Below are positions 1 to 9,936 of a stretch of DNA of 64,000 nucleotides, one piece after another (position 1 is the first letter of the stretch; each line of letters begins with the position of its first letter). The translations under genes and the position numbers were made by a program. The notes under the pieces are model-generated. The model ran no database searches. It saw only the letters and a program-made list of their open reading frames with translations, and had not been told where the DNA came from. Source of the DNA: Colocasia esculenta (taxonomy: Eukaryota > Streptophyta > Magnoliopsida > Alismatales > Araceae); assembly GCA_014218235.1 (NCBI GenBank), contig CM024758.1:76146206-76210205 (forward strand), given 5' to 3'.

Positions 1-1522
1 GAGATGCCATGAATTCTGAGATGCAGTCCATGTACACCAACCAAGTTTGGAACTTGGTAGACTTGCCCGAAGGTATTGTACCTATTGGGTGCAAGTGGAT
101 CTTTAAGAGAAAGATCGGTGCAGATGGACAGATCGACACTTATAAGGCAAGGTTGGTGGCAAAGGGGTATCGTCAAAGGCAAGGAATTGACTATGACGAA
201 ACTTTCTCACCAGTTGCCATGATAAAGTCGATCAGAATTCTTCTTGCCATGCTGCATACTTTGATTACGAGATCTGGCAGATGGATGTGAAAACCGCTTT
301 CCTTAATGGAAACATTGAGGAGGAAGTGTATATGATACAACCTGAGGGTTTTACATCCAAAGAGTGTCCAGATAAAGTATGCAAGCTTCAAAGATCCATC
401 TATGGATTGAAGCAAGCTTCTCGTAGTTGGAACATAAGGTTTGATGAGGCTATCAAATCTTATGACTTCATTAAGAATGAAGATGAACCATGTGTATAAG
501 AAAGTCAGTGGGAGTGCTATCACTTTTCTCGTACTTTACGTTGATGACATCTTACTCATTGGGAATGATGTAGGGATGTTATCATCAGTAAAGTTTGGCT
601 GTCAAAGAACTTCTCCATGAAGGATTTGGGAGAAGCATCCTACGTATTGGGAATACGTATCTATAGAGATAGATCTAAGAGGATGCTTGGCTTGACCCAA
701 TCCATGTACATAGATACCATTGTCAAAAGGTTTGGCATGGAAAATTCCAAGAGAGGTCTCATACCTATGAGACATGGGATTATTCTCTCTAAGGAGCAGT
801 CTCCTAAGACTCCTGAAGAGAGGGCAGCCATGGATAGAGTCCCCTATGCCTCGGCTATAGGGTCTATCATGTATGCCATGCTATGTACAAGGCCTGATGT
901 GGCATTTGCTCTAAGTGTTACGAGCAGATATCAGGCAAATCCAGGTGAAACACACTGGATGGCTGTGAAATGTATCCTTAAGTACTTGAGAAGGACTAAG
1001 GATATATTTCTGGTCTATGGAGGAGGGGACTTGAAACTTCGGGCATATACTGACTCGAGTTTCCAGTCGGATCCAGATGATAGCAAGTCTACATCTGGAT
1101 TTGTGTTCACTTTGAACGGGGGTGCAGTGAGCTGGAAGAGTTCCAAGCAGGAAACCACTGCAGACTCGACGACAGAAGCTGAGTACATTGCTGCAGCTGA
1201 AGCCGCCAAGGAGGCAGTGTGGATGAAGAAGTTCATCACCGACCTTGGTGTGGTGCCAGGTGACTCTGATCCGATCCCATTGCTGTGTGACAACAATGGG
1301 GCCATTGCGCAAGCGAAAGAGCCGCGGTCTCATCAGAAGTCGAAGCACATTCTGAGGCGATTTCACCTGATCAGGGAGATTATCACTAGAGGAGATGTAC
1401 TGGTGGAAAGAGTTCCTTCAGTCGACAACATTGCAGATCCATTGACGAAGCCTCTGTCTCAAATTGTGTTTGAGCGCCACCTAGAGTCTATGGGTTTAAG
1501 GCATAAAGGTGATTGGCTTTAG
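1..1522 (+). pseudogene. Copia pol, reverse transcriptase and RNase H
   Basis: C-terminal half of a copia polyprotein. The reverse transcriptase begins near position 9 with the copia pattern VWNLVDLPEG, KWIFKRK and ARLVAKGYRQ, then MDVKTAFLNG near 281-320 and the catalytic YVDD box near 540. RNase H follows in one open frame at 617-1522, with YTDSSFQSD, the SWKSSKQETTADSTTEAEY motif and LCDNNGA, ending at a TAG just before the polypurine tract. The copy is broken: one shift near 250 and a missing base near 498, where the frame stops within EPCVY. It copies element RNA into DNA and removes the RNA strand. Defective as read, although both breaks could be sequence errors. Confidence 0.9.
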
Positions 1523-1525
1523 TCC

Positions 1526-1536
1526 AAGTGGGAGAT
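1526..1536 (+). other. Polypurine tract of Cop-F1
   Basis: AAGTGGGAGAT sits directly against the TGTTAG start of the LTR and four bases after the pol stop codon. This is where plus-strand DNA synthesis is primed. Confidence 0.85.
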
Positions 1537-3030
1537 TGTTAGTTATGGATGTCCTCAAGCCAATCATAACTTGTACAATCTTGTTCTTTGATAATAATAA
1601 TAAGGCTTTTATATTCATTATGTGTAATTCGTTTACGTTTCATTATGAAGTCCATGAATATGCGCAATGGATATAATTATGATGAGATCATAACAATGAG
1701 ATTAATATCCTTTAAACGTATATTCTTAATTGTTCCTAGTCGGAGGAGGATATCCGAGAAGGACATCGGATATCCGGTTACTAGTACAGGTTGCACCTGC
1801 TCATATGATGAGGGTGACTGGTCTCATAGTCACTTGTGTGGAGACACTAAGGTGAATCTGTAGGTGCTCATTGGAGAATGAGTTCACTGAACTGATCCGT
1901 TATGAATCGCTGGATGGTAATGTTACCTAACTGTCAACCAGCTAGATTCATTGTCACAGTGGCGTGATTGGTCCTTAGACCTGAGACACCAAGGACACCT
2001 TGTTGGTGGACTTCTGGGTTTTGACCTTGACTTATAGATCTCTAGCCATGAGGTCTTAATCAGTTAAGTGATTGGATCTAGCGGAATACCTTCGAAGGTG
2101 ATTGTGTGGTCAATATGGGATCGCTCGCTCTCGGTAATAGGAGAGTGAATGCTCGGAAGGATGCCTGATAGTCCCTGGCCAGGGCAAGACTACTTATCAG
2201 AAAAGGAGTTTTCTGATATAGTTATGCGGCATCTAAACCAAGTGAGTGTGCAATTTAGGGTTTGACAGTTGACCATACCCTAAGTGCACTCGGGAGCATT
2301 GTACGAGCGAAGGATTATAGTCACGTGGTAACTGATGATACAAAAGGTTCCTTGAATGGGTTGCTGAACCCCAATGCTTTCCAGGATCAAGTGGTGTTGC
2401 TTGGCACCCAACTTGATTGGAAGCCCGGTCAATTATCGTGAGACGATAATTGATTGTGTAATTAATTAATATGAGATGTTAATTAATTACCATAAGTCAA
2501 TAAAGAGTTATTGAGCTTAATGGGCTGAAAACTGGACTAGCAGTTGGGCCTAGAGGGTCACACGCATAAGAGTTCCGAGCAGACTGGGCAAGGTGTTCTT
2601 TATAGACAATGACTGGGTTTTTGTGAAAAACCGCGGTGTCTATAAATATACGCTGAGAGTTAAACCCTGGGCCAAGCTCCAGGCTTAACCCTGGCCGCCC
2701 CCCCTCCTCTCTCTCTCCCAGGGCGCCCCCCCCTCTCTCTCCTCTCTCGGCACATGGTGGAGCTGAGATCCGGGAGACGCGTGGAGAACGAGGAGATCCC
2801 GTCTGCGTCCGGAGCTCGCGTGGATACGTCTAGAGGCCGGACACTTGAACGGCTTGAAGCCGGCGCCTCCTGCGCCACCTCCTCCCCGGATTCGGGAGTT
2901 ACGCAACCCCGCAAAGGTAAAGATGAGATCTGCCTGTGCGTGGTTTTCCGTTTTAGTTCGATTCCGACGGCCGGCAACGATATCTACCTGAGGGATTCGC
3001 GTTTCCGCTGCGCTCTGTCGAAAACCAACA
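1537..3030 (+). repeat. 3' LTR of Cop-F1
   Basis: Starts TGTTAGTTATGG after the polypurine tract and ends CCAACA. The end was set by alignment by eye to the Cop-F2 LTR, which finishes in the same CCAACA just before its primer site. Blocks such as GGAGAATGAGTTCACTGAA and TTGGGCCTAGAGGGTCACAC occur in both LTRs. The 1494-base length is shorter than the Cop-F2 LTR because that one carries a tandem repeat. Confidence 0.85.
2641..2650 (+). promoter_or_regulatory. TATA box in Cop-F1 LTR
   Basis: TATAAATATA is followed by a CT-rich stretch at about 2690-2750, as expected for a U3/R boundary and transcribed leader. Start site not determined. Confidence 0.6.
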
Positions 3031-4093
3031 GAAGTCGTCTTATCTTTGAATCACGCCGGACCTCTGGACCGGTGCTTAACTTGTCAGTGGTAGGGTCGTG
3101 AGTTCAACCTGACTGCAACACCAAGTGCGGTGTTGTGCCAACGTTACTGTCTTGAGACTCGACGTGTTATGTGCAATGTCCACTAGCTCTATCTATACTC
3201 TACTCGCTCATCTATTCACGTTCCCTACTATCTCGTCTATCATCTAGTGCTTGTCTCTATTTCTTGGTATTGTATTGGCCATTGACTGATGTCTAAGAAT
3301 AAACAATATAAACAATGCCTAGAAATATATAAGGGCCCGATCTGGTCCTGAGATGTGCACTCGAAAGTGCTAGTTCCCAGGGAGTTAAATGATCAGAGTG
3401 TTTGGCATTACACTCGAGTGTATCTATCTCAACTATCTTAATGACAATAAAAAAGTGCTATATACTCTCGTTGTCTATTGACAAAAGTGTTATACTATGC
3501 CCGTTGTGCTATTGCTATACTTTGTGCTATTTGTGCTATGGCCATCTTGCTATTTTATGTTATGCTCAACACTCTTGCTATATTTGGAAACTTGTGCTAT
3601 TTCGTTCACATGCTATCATGCTATCTCTCACGTTACTTGACTCGCTCGCTCTATCATTAGTTACTCCGCCTTTTAATACATTAATCATTTAAAGCCTGCT
3701 TGACTATTGAGATTTAAGTCCTACTGGGCATTATCGCTTACCCTGCGTTATTGTCATTGTGTTCTCAGGTGAGACCGAGGATGAACTATACACTCAAGAG
3801 GACGAGAACGACAAGGAGTGATGTCATGAGTACCCTAGCGTCGTAGCCTCATATTCGAGTCGTAGTTTAGTCTTTTGCTTTATTTCAATGTAATTGGGCC
3901 CTATAGAACGACTCTGATATTAGTGGTTGTAATTAGACATTGAAAAGTTATTAATGAGAAAATTTTCTTTAGTATTTATTCATTGTGCAGTGGATTGATG
4001 TCTAGTACTTGCTCTGACCCCGTTTACTTGCAACTGCCTCGTGTTTCGATATTCTGCGTCGTTGCGTGACAGAGACGCTCTCAACATCCGTCA
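3031..4093 (+). repeat. Probable 3' portion of a gypsy LTR
   Basis: No protein-coding frame of note. The segment ends CCGTCACA, the same terminal bases as the Tekay-1 LTR. Near 3760-3810 it has the layout of a chromovirus LTR (a CTCAGGTGAGACC step followed by an acidic-looking GAGGACGAGAACGAC run), in the plus direction. No primer site follows, so it would be a 3' or solo LTR whose left part was cut off when Cop-F1 inserted at 3030/3031. It is not the same family as Tekay-1. The identification rests on layout only. Confidence 0.4.
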
Positions 4094-5091
4094 CACCCCG
4101 CGCCCGGAGGCAGACACCCCGCTGTCACACCTCGCACAATGGAAAAAGGGGCTCAGCCTATTGGGACCTACCTGTGGGTTTGGCGGCAACATCGATTGCC
4201 GCCAACTCTGAGGTAGACGGCAGCACCCTTGCCATCTACAGAAAGTAGATGGCAACATGTTGGCCGTTTACCCCATCTTGACGGCAAGGGATCTTGCCGC
4301 TAGGTTCCTCCCTGAAGAACTTGACGTCAACCGATGTTGACGTTAAGTTCTTCAGCTTCCAGCAGCTAAAATGGCCCCAGGACATTCTCACGGCTGATCC
4401 AGCCCAAAAACCAACGGTTTGATGATGGGAAACGCTTTCCCTCATCACAAAACACCATTATAAATCTGGAAAATAGCGATCCAATGGTTGGATCGGTGGA
4501 TTCACCCCAAAACCCGGCATGGATAAACCTCCCCGAAAACCATGATTTCATGCAAATCACACACACACAATCATGGCATTGTAATTTAGGGAGTCAAGGG
4601 GCAGAGTCCCTATATCAAAACGCAATAAAACTCCCAAAAGAACCTCGAATCTCGCCGATTACCCTAGAGCTCCACCGTGAGGACGATCCTTCAAACCTCC
4701 GTTTCTCGCCGATCCACCGTCGCCACGAGCACCACAGCCTTCCCATGAGCTCCCGTCGGCCGCCAGAAGTAGCGGAGAAGGAGAGGGGTGAAGGTGGTGG
4801 GAAGGAGAGGAAGAGAAAATGGGAGAGAAGGAGCCTCGGAAAAATAGGCTCGGGCAGGTTGACGTGAACATCTGTTGCCGTCAACTTGCATCGACAAAAC
4901 TTGACGTCAACATCGATTGCCATCAAGTTCATGTATGGGAAGGCTCTGGAAACTTCGGTAGACTTCAACATCGCTTGACGCCAAGACCCAGTAGACGGCA
5001 GCACCCTTGCCGTCTACCCTATGATTGACGTCAACCCCCTTGACATCAACAGACACTGTTCCAGAGAAGGCCCATTATGTGTCCAATTACA
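4094..5091 (-). repeat. 3' LTR of Gyp-M, hairpin-rich
   Basis: On the minus strand this begins TGTAATTGGACAC at 5091, directly after a polypurine tract and just past the end of pol, so it is the 3' LTR of Gyp-M. Its far end is uncertain; I place it near 4094 only because another LTR appears to end there. It holds at least eight near-perfect or perfect inverted repeats at 4180-4353 and 4858-5017, built from arms TTGGCGGCAA, GTAGACGGCA and TTGACGTCAA. The ORFs that cross it show no protein family and look accidental. Confidence 0.65.
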
Positions 5092-5110
5092 GCCTCCACC
5101 CCTTAAAAGA
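5092..5110 (-). other. Polypurine tract of Gyp-M
   Basis: Minus-strand TCTTTTAAGGGGTGGAGGC abuts the TGTAATTGG LTR start. The Tekay-1 counterpart TTTAAGGGGGAGAGGG has the same form. Confidence 0.8.
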
Positions 5111-5172
5111 ATTCTCCCCTGAAATTCAAGCAATGGAAGGGGAGAGAACTCACCAAGAGGTACGGAAACTAC

Positions 5173-6504
5173 TCACAACATCTCGTCCTCCGCTCCCAGG
5201 TCGACTCGTCTCCTGAGTTGCTGCCATGCAACACGAACTAGTGGAATCGCCTTGTTCCTCAACCTCTGAACTCGGCGATCCTCAATATACAGTGGATACT
5301 CCGGTATTGTCAACACTGGTGTCACCTCAATCCACTCTGTACTCGAGAGAACGTGCGACTCATTTAGAAGGTACCTCTGCAACATCGACACATGGAACAC
5401 GTTGTGGACCACTGCCAACTCTGGCGGAAGATGAAGACGGTATGCCAAACCTCCGACATGCTCGGTAATTTGAAGGGTCCGATATAACGAGGACTCAATT
5501 TCCTGTGTCTATAGAACCTCATCACCCCCTTCATAGGGGACACTCTGACAAATACCTCGTCCCGAACCTGAAACTCGAGCGGTCGCCTGCTTGATCAGCA
5601 TAACTCTTCTATCGGCTTTGAGCTGTCTGAAGCCTCTGTCTCACGAGCTGAACCACCTCCACTGACTGCTGAACTAGCTCTGATCTAGTGACGACTCGCT
5701 TGCCCACCTCAAACCAGTCAAGAGGAGTATGACATGGTCGTCCGTACAGGGCCTCATAGGGTGCCATGCCGATACTAGAATGATAACTGTTATTATATGC
5801 GAACTCGACCAACGACAAGTGAGCTGCCCAAGACCTCTGCCACTCTAGACAACAAGCTCGCAACATGTCCTCCAAAGTCTGGATAGTCTGCTCTGACTGT
5901 CTATCTGACTGAGGGTGATAGATAGAGCTAAACGCTAACTCTGTCCCCAAAGCTCTCTGGAAGCTGCGCCAGAACCCAGAAGTGAAGCGAGGATCTCTAT
6001 CTGACACAATAGAGATTGGCACCCCGTGCAAAGGAACAATCCGCTCCACGTACAACCTGGCCAACCTGCTCACCCCAGCTAGCTTTGATGGGCAAGAACC
6101 TGGCAGTCTTCGTCAGTCTGTCCACAAGCACCTAAATACTATCATATCCTCCAGTTGTCCTCGGCATTCCACACACAAAATCTGTCGTCACATGGTTCCA
6201 TTTCCACATGGGAATCTCCAATGGCTGTACAAGCCCTCCTGGGCACTGGTGCTCGGCCTTCACCTGCTGACAGACTAAACACCTGGCAATAAAAGCCGCT
6301 ATGTCTCTCTTCATCTCGGGCCACCAAAACTGTCGTCTCAGCCTATAGCAAATCTTGGTTGACCCTGGATGAATTGAATATTGGGACCCATGTACCTCCT
6401 GCAAAACTGCTCTCCTGACAGACTCCTCATTAGGTACATAGAGTCTGTCCCAGAACCTAACATTCCCGTCGTCATGCAACTCAACATCTGGGAGTAGCAA
6501 TACT
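5173..6504 (-). pseudogene. Gypsy chromovirus integrase and chromodomain (Gyp-M pol, 3' part)
   Basis: Minus-strand end of a Ty3/gypsy polyprotein. Reading down from 6504: the integrase zinc domain (HGSQYSIHPGSTK, then CLVCQQVKAEH), the start of the catalytic core (MWKWNHVTTDFV), then ISIVSDRDPRFTSGFW and FSSIYHPQSDRQSEQT, supplying the acidic triad. The usual QTDGQSE reads QSDRQSE here. The tail at about 5173-5450 has VPILDR-like and VQRLRNKAIPLVRVAW blocks, a chromodomain pattern of the Tekay/Del type. Several frameshifts break it. Sire-A inserted at 6504/6505, and the upstream pol continues at 45033-45160. Confidence 0.88.
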
Positions 6505-7953
6505 TGTTGTGTCCCTGGTTTTGATGATGTCATATTTGAAGTAAAGAGGTAAATATTTTTGACACACAACTTTGTCTTATAGGTACAACTCACTTGTTTC
6601 AAGGAAAATTCAACATAACCAGATAAGGTCGACACTATCTGGAAGTTAGGTCGACACTAATGGTCCCTTGATTTTGCATCGAGGAGATGTGATCAAGATA
6701 GGTCAACACCACTCTAAGAGCAGATCAACACTAATGGATTTCTCTGTGCAGTATTAAATAGAAGCAAGTTGATGAGGTCGACACCAACTGTGGATGAGGT
6801 CAACACTATTCAAGAATTAAGTGTTCTGTGAAGAGTAGTAGATATGAGGTCGACGCTCTCCCTATATGATGTTAACACTGCGATTTCATGTTTAGGGACT
6901 CATGTAGTATTTCAAGTGTATAAGTGTCGACACTGTCTCTGAAGTGTCAACACTGCTACACTTAGAGTTTTTCATCAAAGCAGCCACCAGCACATAAGTG
7001 ATGGGCACGTGATCCCAGATACATCATTTGGGGCTTTTCTGTACACGTCACTCTCTTTCTAGAAGATACCATTTTCTTGCGGCAAACAGGTATCTCCCAA
7101 AAGTAAGGGAATCTGTTGAGGGGCCCACTGCCTAAAATCCCGTACAAGTCAGATAAAAGGAGTGAAGTGCTTCAGATCGTTAGTGCTACTGCGTACCTTG
7201 GTGAAAAGAAAAGTGCAGAGCGCAAAAAGTGAGAAGAGCAGTGTTCTGGTTTCAGCACAAAAAGGCGATTTCAGCTTGGAGCAAAGATCTGAAGGATGTG
7301 CTGCTGAATCGAGCAAATTTGATGATTCGATGGGTTGCTGCTGAGCTTCAAGAACAAGGGATCGGAATGCTTCATCGACATTGATGCTTGTGATCCAGAT
7401 GCAAAAATTTCCAGTGGAATTCATCTGAGGAGAGATCGAAATTGGAGCTGAGAATTGTTGCAATTCGAATCTAGATTATGAGCAGAGATTTTGAAGATCT
7501 CTAAACACGTTCTGGCATTTTTCTACTTTGTTCTTTTCAATTTCTTCTGAACATTGAAATTGTGTGCTGTCTACTTTTTTGTGAAGTAGATTGTGTTGAT
7601 CCTTCACGTGCTATGATTGGATTGTTTGGGTTGAAGCTGTGGATCAGCAGATTGTTCAAGCTGTGAGTCAGCGGATGTGATCAACTGGGTATCAGCAGGT
7701 GTACGAGAATCGCATACAGTTGTTCTCGTAGTGGTACCATCACTGGTTTAGTGAGGGGTGGACGTAGGTCTCTTAATTGGAGCCGAACCACCTTAAAAAT
7801 TCCTCTATCATGTGTGTGGTTTGCACCCTCTTTGCATCAAGTATTAGTTGTCTATTTAGCATCCTCATTCACTGGTTTCCATTTTTTTAATTGACATAAA
7901 ATTCTAAGATTCTCTATTCACCCCCCTTCTAGATAATCCTTCTACACTTAACA
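6505..7953 (+). repeat. 5' LTR of Sire-A
   Basis: Begins TGTTGTGTCCC and ends CTTAACA two bases before the primer site. U3 holds repeats of a GGTCGACACT motif at 6627-6955. A TATA-like GATAAAAGG lies near 7152. The R/U5 part has the inverted pair CGAACCAC (7784-7791) and GTGGTTTG (7816-7823). Near-identical to 43580-45032 by eye. Confidence 0.93.
6627..6955 (+). promoter_or_regulatory. GTCGAC-core motif array, Sire-A U3
   Basis: Perfect GTCGAC cores at 6628, 6650, 6777, 6849 and 6926, mostly in the context GGTCGACAC(T/C), with GTCAAC variants between them (for example near 6702, 6800 and 6946). All lie upstream of the TATA-like site near 7152. The same array recurs in the 3' LTR. Confidence 0.75.
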
Positions 7954-7955
7954 CG

Positions 7956-7968
7956 TGGTATCAAAGCC
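7956..7968 (+). other. Primer binding site of Sire-A
   Basis: TGGTATCAAAGCC, complementary to the 3' end of initiator tRNA-Met, two bases after the LTR end. Minus-strand DNA synthesis starts here. Confidence 0.9.
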
Positions 7969-8050
7969 TGGTTCTCCAACTTATTTGGTTTCACGACCAG
8001 GAGAGATTAGTGTATGATGTAATCTAGGGGTTACATTCTGAGGTCATTCT

Positions 8051-8583
8051 ATGAATAGAACACCCTTTTTTGATGGTACGAATTATGCATACTGGAAAAC
8101 TCATATGCAGGTTTTCTTGCGAGCTCAAGACCATCAAATATGGAGATGGTGAACAATGGACCGTATGAGTTGTCCGAGGATGAAGAGAAGTGGATTCCAG
8201 AGGGATCAAGAAGTCAAATGCAATTGGAGTGCAATGAATATAATGCAGTGCTCACTGCATCCACTGAGTTTTCAAGAGTCTCATCGTGCTCAAGTGCAAA
8301 AGAGATATGGTATGGCCTTATGGTAATCTATGAAGGCCCTCTGAGGTAAAAGAAACTAAGGCTAATATGTTGGTTTCTGAATATGAGGCTTTCGATGAAG
8401 CATGATGAAACTATCTTCGAGATGTATGTAGATTAACATTGTTTACAAATGGGCTGAAGCATTTGGGTAAAGTTTACACTGATAAAGAATTGGTTAGAAA
8501 ATTCTTAGATCTTTGACACACACTTGGCATACTAAAGCTACTGTTATTGAGGAATCTAGAAACTTATCCCAAACACTTTAGAT
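8051..8583 (+). pseudogene. Sire-A gag, N-terminal part
   Basis: The gag start reads MNRTPFFDGTNYAYWK, close to the gag starts of Sire-B and Sire-D, followed by MQVFLRAQD, LSEDEEKW and SRVSSCSSAKEIWYGL, the usual copia UBN2-type Gag pattern. Gag forms the particle around element RNA. Frameshifts are present near 8140 and after 8349. The gene is cut at 8583 by insertion of Sire-B and resumes at 31164 after the duplicated TAGAT. Confidence 0.85.
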
Positions 8584-8814
8584 TGTTGGTTTTCAATATA
8601 TCATGTTTTTGATGATCACATTAATATCCTTGAACATTGATTTAATGCAAAATGATGTATTAATTACCATGAAAAACACCATGAAGTGATTGTGTTTAAT
8701 ATTGCTAAATCATACAATGTTATCACTAACATGTATTTACATGTAGTGCACAAGCATGAAAGATGGAGCATTGAAGAGATGAGCAAACAACCAAGTAATG
8801 TCAAAGAAGTGTAT

Positions 8815-9043
8815 CTGTCGACAGCCCAGGGTATGTGTCGACAGATACACACAACAACCCAAGACAGACTTCAGTTATTGTATCCCTGAGTGCACCTGTC
8901 GACAGATGCAAATTACCTGTCGACAGATACACCCTCAGAAGTTTAGATTTCTGAAACCAGTTCTCAGACTGATCATGGACCGAGTGCATCTGTCGACAGA
9001 TGCAAGTGCACCTGTCGACAGATGCAAGTGCACCTGTCGACAG
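8815..9043 (+). promoter_or_regulatory. CTGTCGACAG palindrome array, Sire-B U3
   Basis: Six perfect ten-base palindromes CTGTCGACAG start at 8815, 8896, 8917, 8990, 9012 and 9034, with a GTGTCGACAG variant near 8835. The last three are spaced exactly 22 bases apart. The array ends 85 bases before the TATA box, the position of an upstream activating array. Four perfect copies survive in the 3' LTR (30217, 30238, 30310, 30331). Confidence 0.85.
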
Positions 9044-9127
9044 ACAACGAAACATGAAATTCAGAAATTCTAATTTCAGCCCCATTTGGGTGTCCTCCTT
9101 CCCACGACCCCCACCTTTACTTAACAC

Positions 9128-9136
9128 TATATAAGG
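9128..9136 (+). promoter_or_regulatory. TATA box, Sire-B 5' LTR
   Basis: TATATAAGG between the palindrome array and the CT-rich leader. The 3' LTR has TATATAAGC at the same place. Confidence 0.7.
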
Positions 9137-9865
9137 CATCCTTTTGGAGCCAAATTTCGCACAGCAACAGCCCCAAGCAAGAGCCTCCAAGGGACCAAGA
9201 GAAAAGCCCCAATTTGCTGCCCTGCTTCAATCCTCCGCCCAGATCGTCGTGGAATCACCATCCATGCGGAGTTGAAGCCGATCGTCGTCAATTCAACCTT
9301 CTACATTGATCAGTCTACATCCAATCGAAGTTTGAAGAGCATCTGGACGATCCACGAGAAGAATTCCAACTGGATTTGTTCCCCAACTCTAAATTCTTCT
9401 CCATTTCACAATTTCCATTCTATTGTGTGTGTGTGTTGTGTTTCAAGCATCCCTTGTGCTTGATCCACGAAATTGTGGTTGTTCTGATCGTGGTTCATCA
9501 GACAACGTGTGTGTGTGTGAGTTGCTGTATTGAACTCGCTCATAAGCAGTCGTTTCTGCTTGTGTGTGTGACGGTGGATGTAGGATACATGAGTTTTGTG
9601 TACTCCGAACCACCTTAAATCATCGTGTCCCTGTGGTTTGCTCGCATTTTGCAATAGATGATTGTAGGCACGTTGTTCATACGCACGTTTGATACCCTGT
9701 TCTCATTTATATCAACTCAAGCTTTCTTATACTCAATTGAATTCTAATCAAGTTTCATTAAGATCGCTGTAGCACCGAAAGAAGCCATCAGTAATTAGAA
9801 TTGCCGTAATCTATTCAACCCCCCTTCTAGATTACCATATTGTGTTATTCCGCATAACCCTTCAA

Positions 9866-9877
9866 TTGTATCAAAGC
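9866..9877 (+). other. Primer binding site of Sire-B
   Basis: TTGTATCAAAGC, one mismatch from the TGGTATCAAAGC tRNA-Met site, directly after the LTR. Confidence 0.8.
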
Positions 9878-9936
9878 GAGGTTTCTCTGATTTACAATTT
9901 TCGTATTTGATCTAGCGATCAGGAGATTTTCGATCT

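Larger units (their letters stand above)
1..3030 (+). mobile_element. Cop-F1: Ty1/copia element, 3' part
   Basis: Right-hand part of a copia element whose left part lies outside the window. It reads reverse transcriptase, RNase H, polypurine tract and 3' LTR in that order. The pol protein and LTR resemble those of Cop-F2 at 52242-64000, so the two are diverged members of one family. The LTR ends in CA at 3030; the flanking five bases GAAGT would be the target duplication, but the left partner is not in the window. I do not assign a named copia lineage. Confidence 0.9.
8584..9864 (+). repeat. 5' LTR of Sire-B
   Basis: Starts TGTTGGTTTTCAATAT and ends CGCATAACCCTTCA, 1281 bases. U3 has the palindrome array at 8815-9043 and the TATA box TATATAAGG at 9128-9136. 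GT-rich runs occur near 9421-9440 and 9510. The R/U5 inverted pair CGAACCAC / GTGGTTTG lies at 9606-9613 and 9633-9640. Confidence 0.94.

Noticed and set aside
2660..3101. GC-rich frames on both strands near the end of the Cop-F1 LTR
   Set aside because: They lie in the CT-rich transcribed leader of the LTR and have no counterpart in the Cop-F2 LTR.
4484..5028. Several overlapping frames in the Gyp-M LTR that could look like small genes
   Set aside because: They cross the inverted repeats, lie on both strands and show no domain; this is LTR sequence.
8990..9043. Possible CRISPR-like or satellite array (22-base spacing of CTGTCGACAG)
   Set aside because: Only three units, spacers are not unique, and it sits in the U3 region of an LTR in plant DNA.
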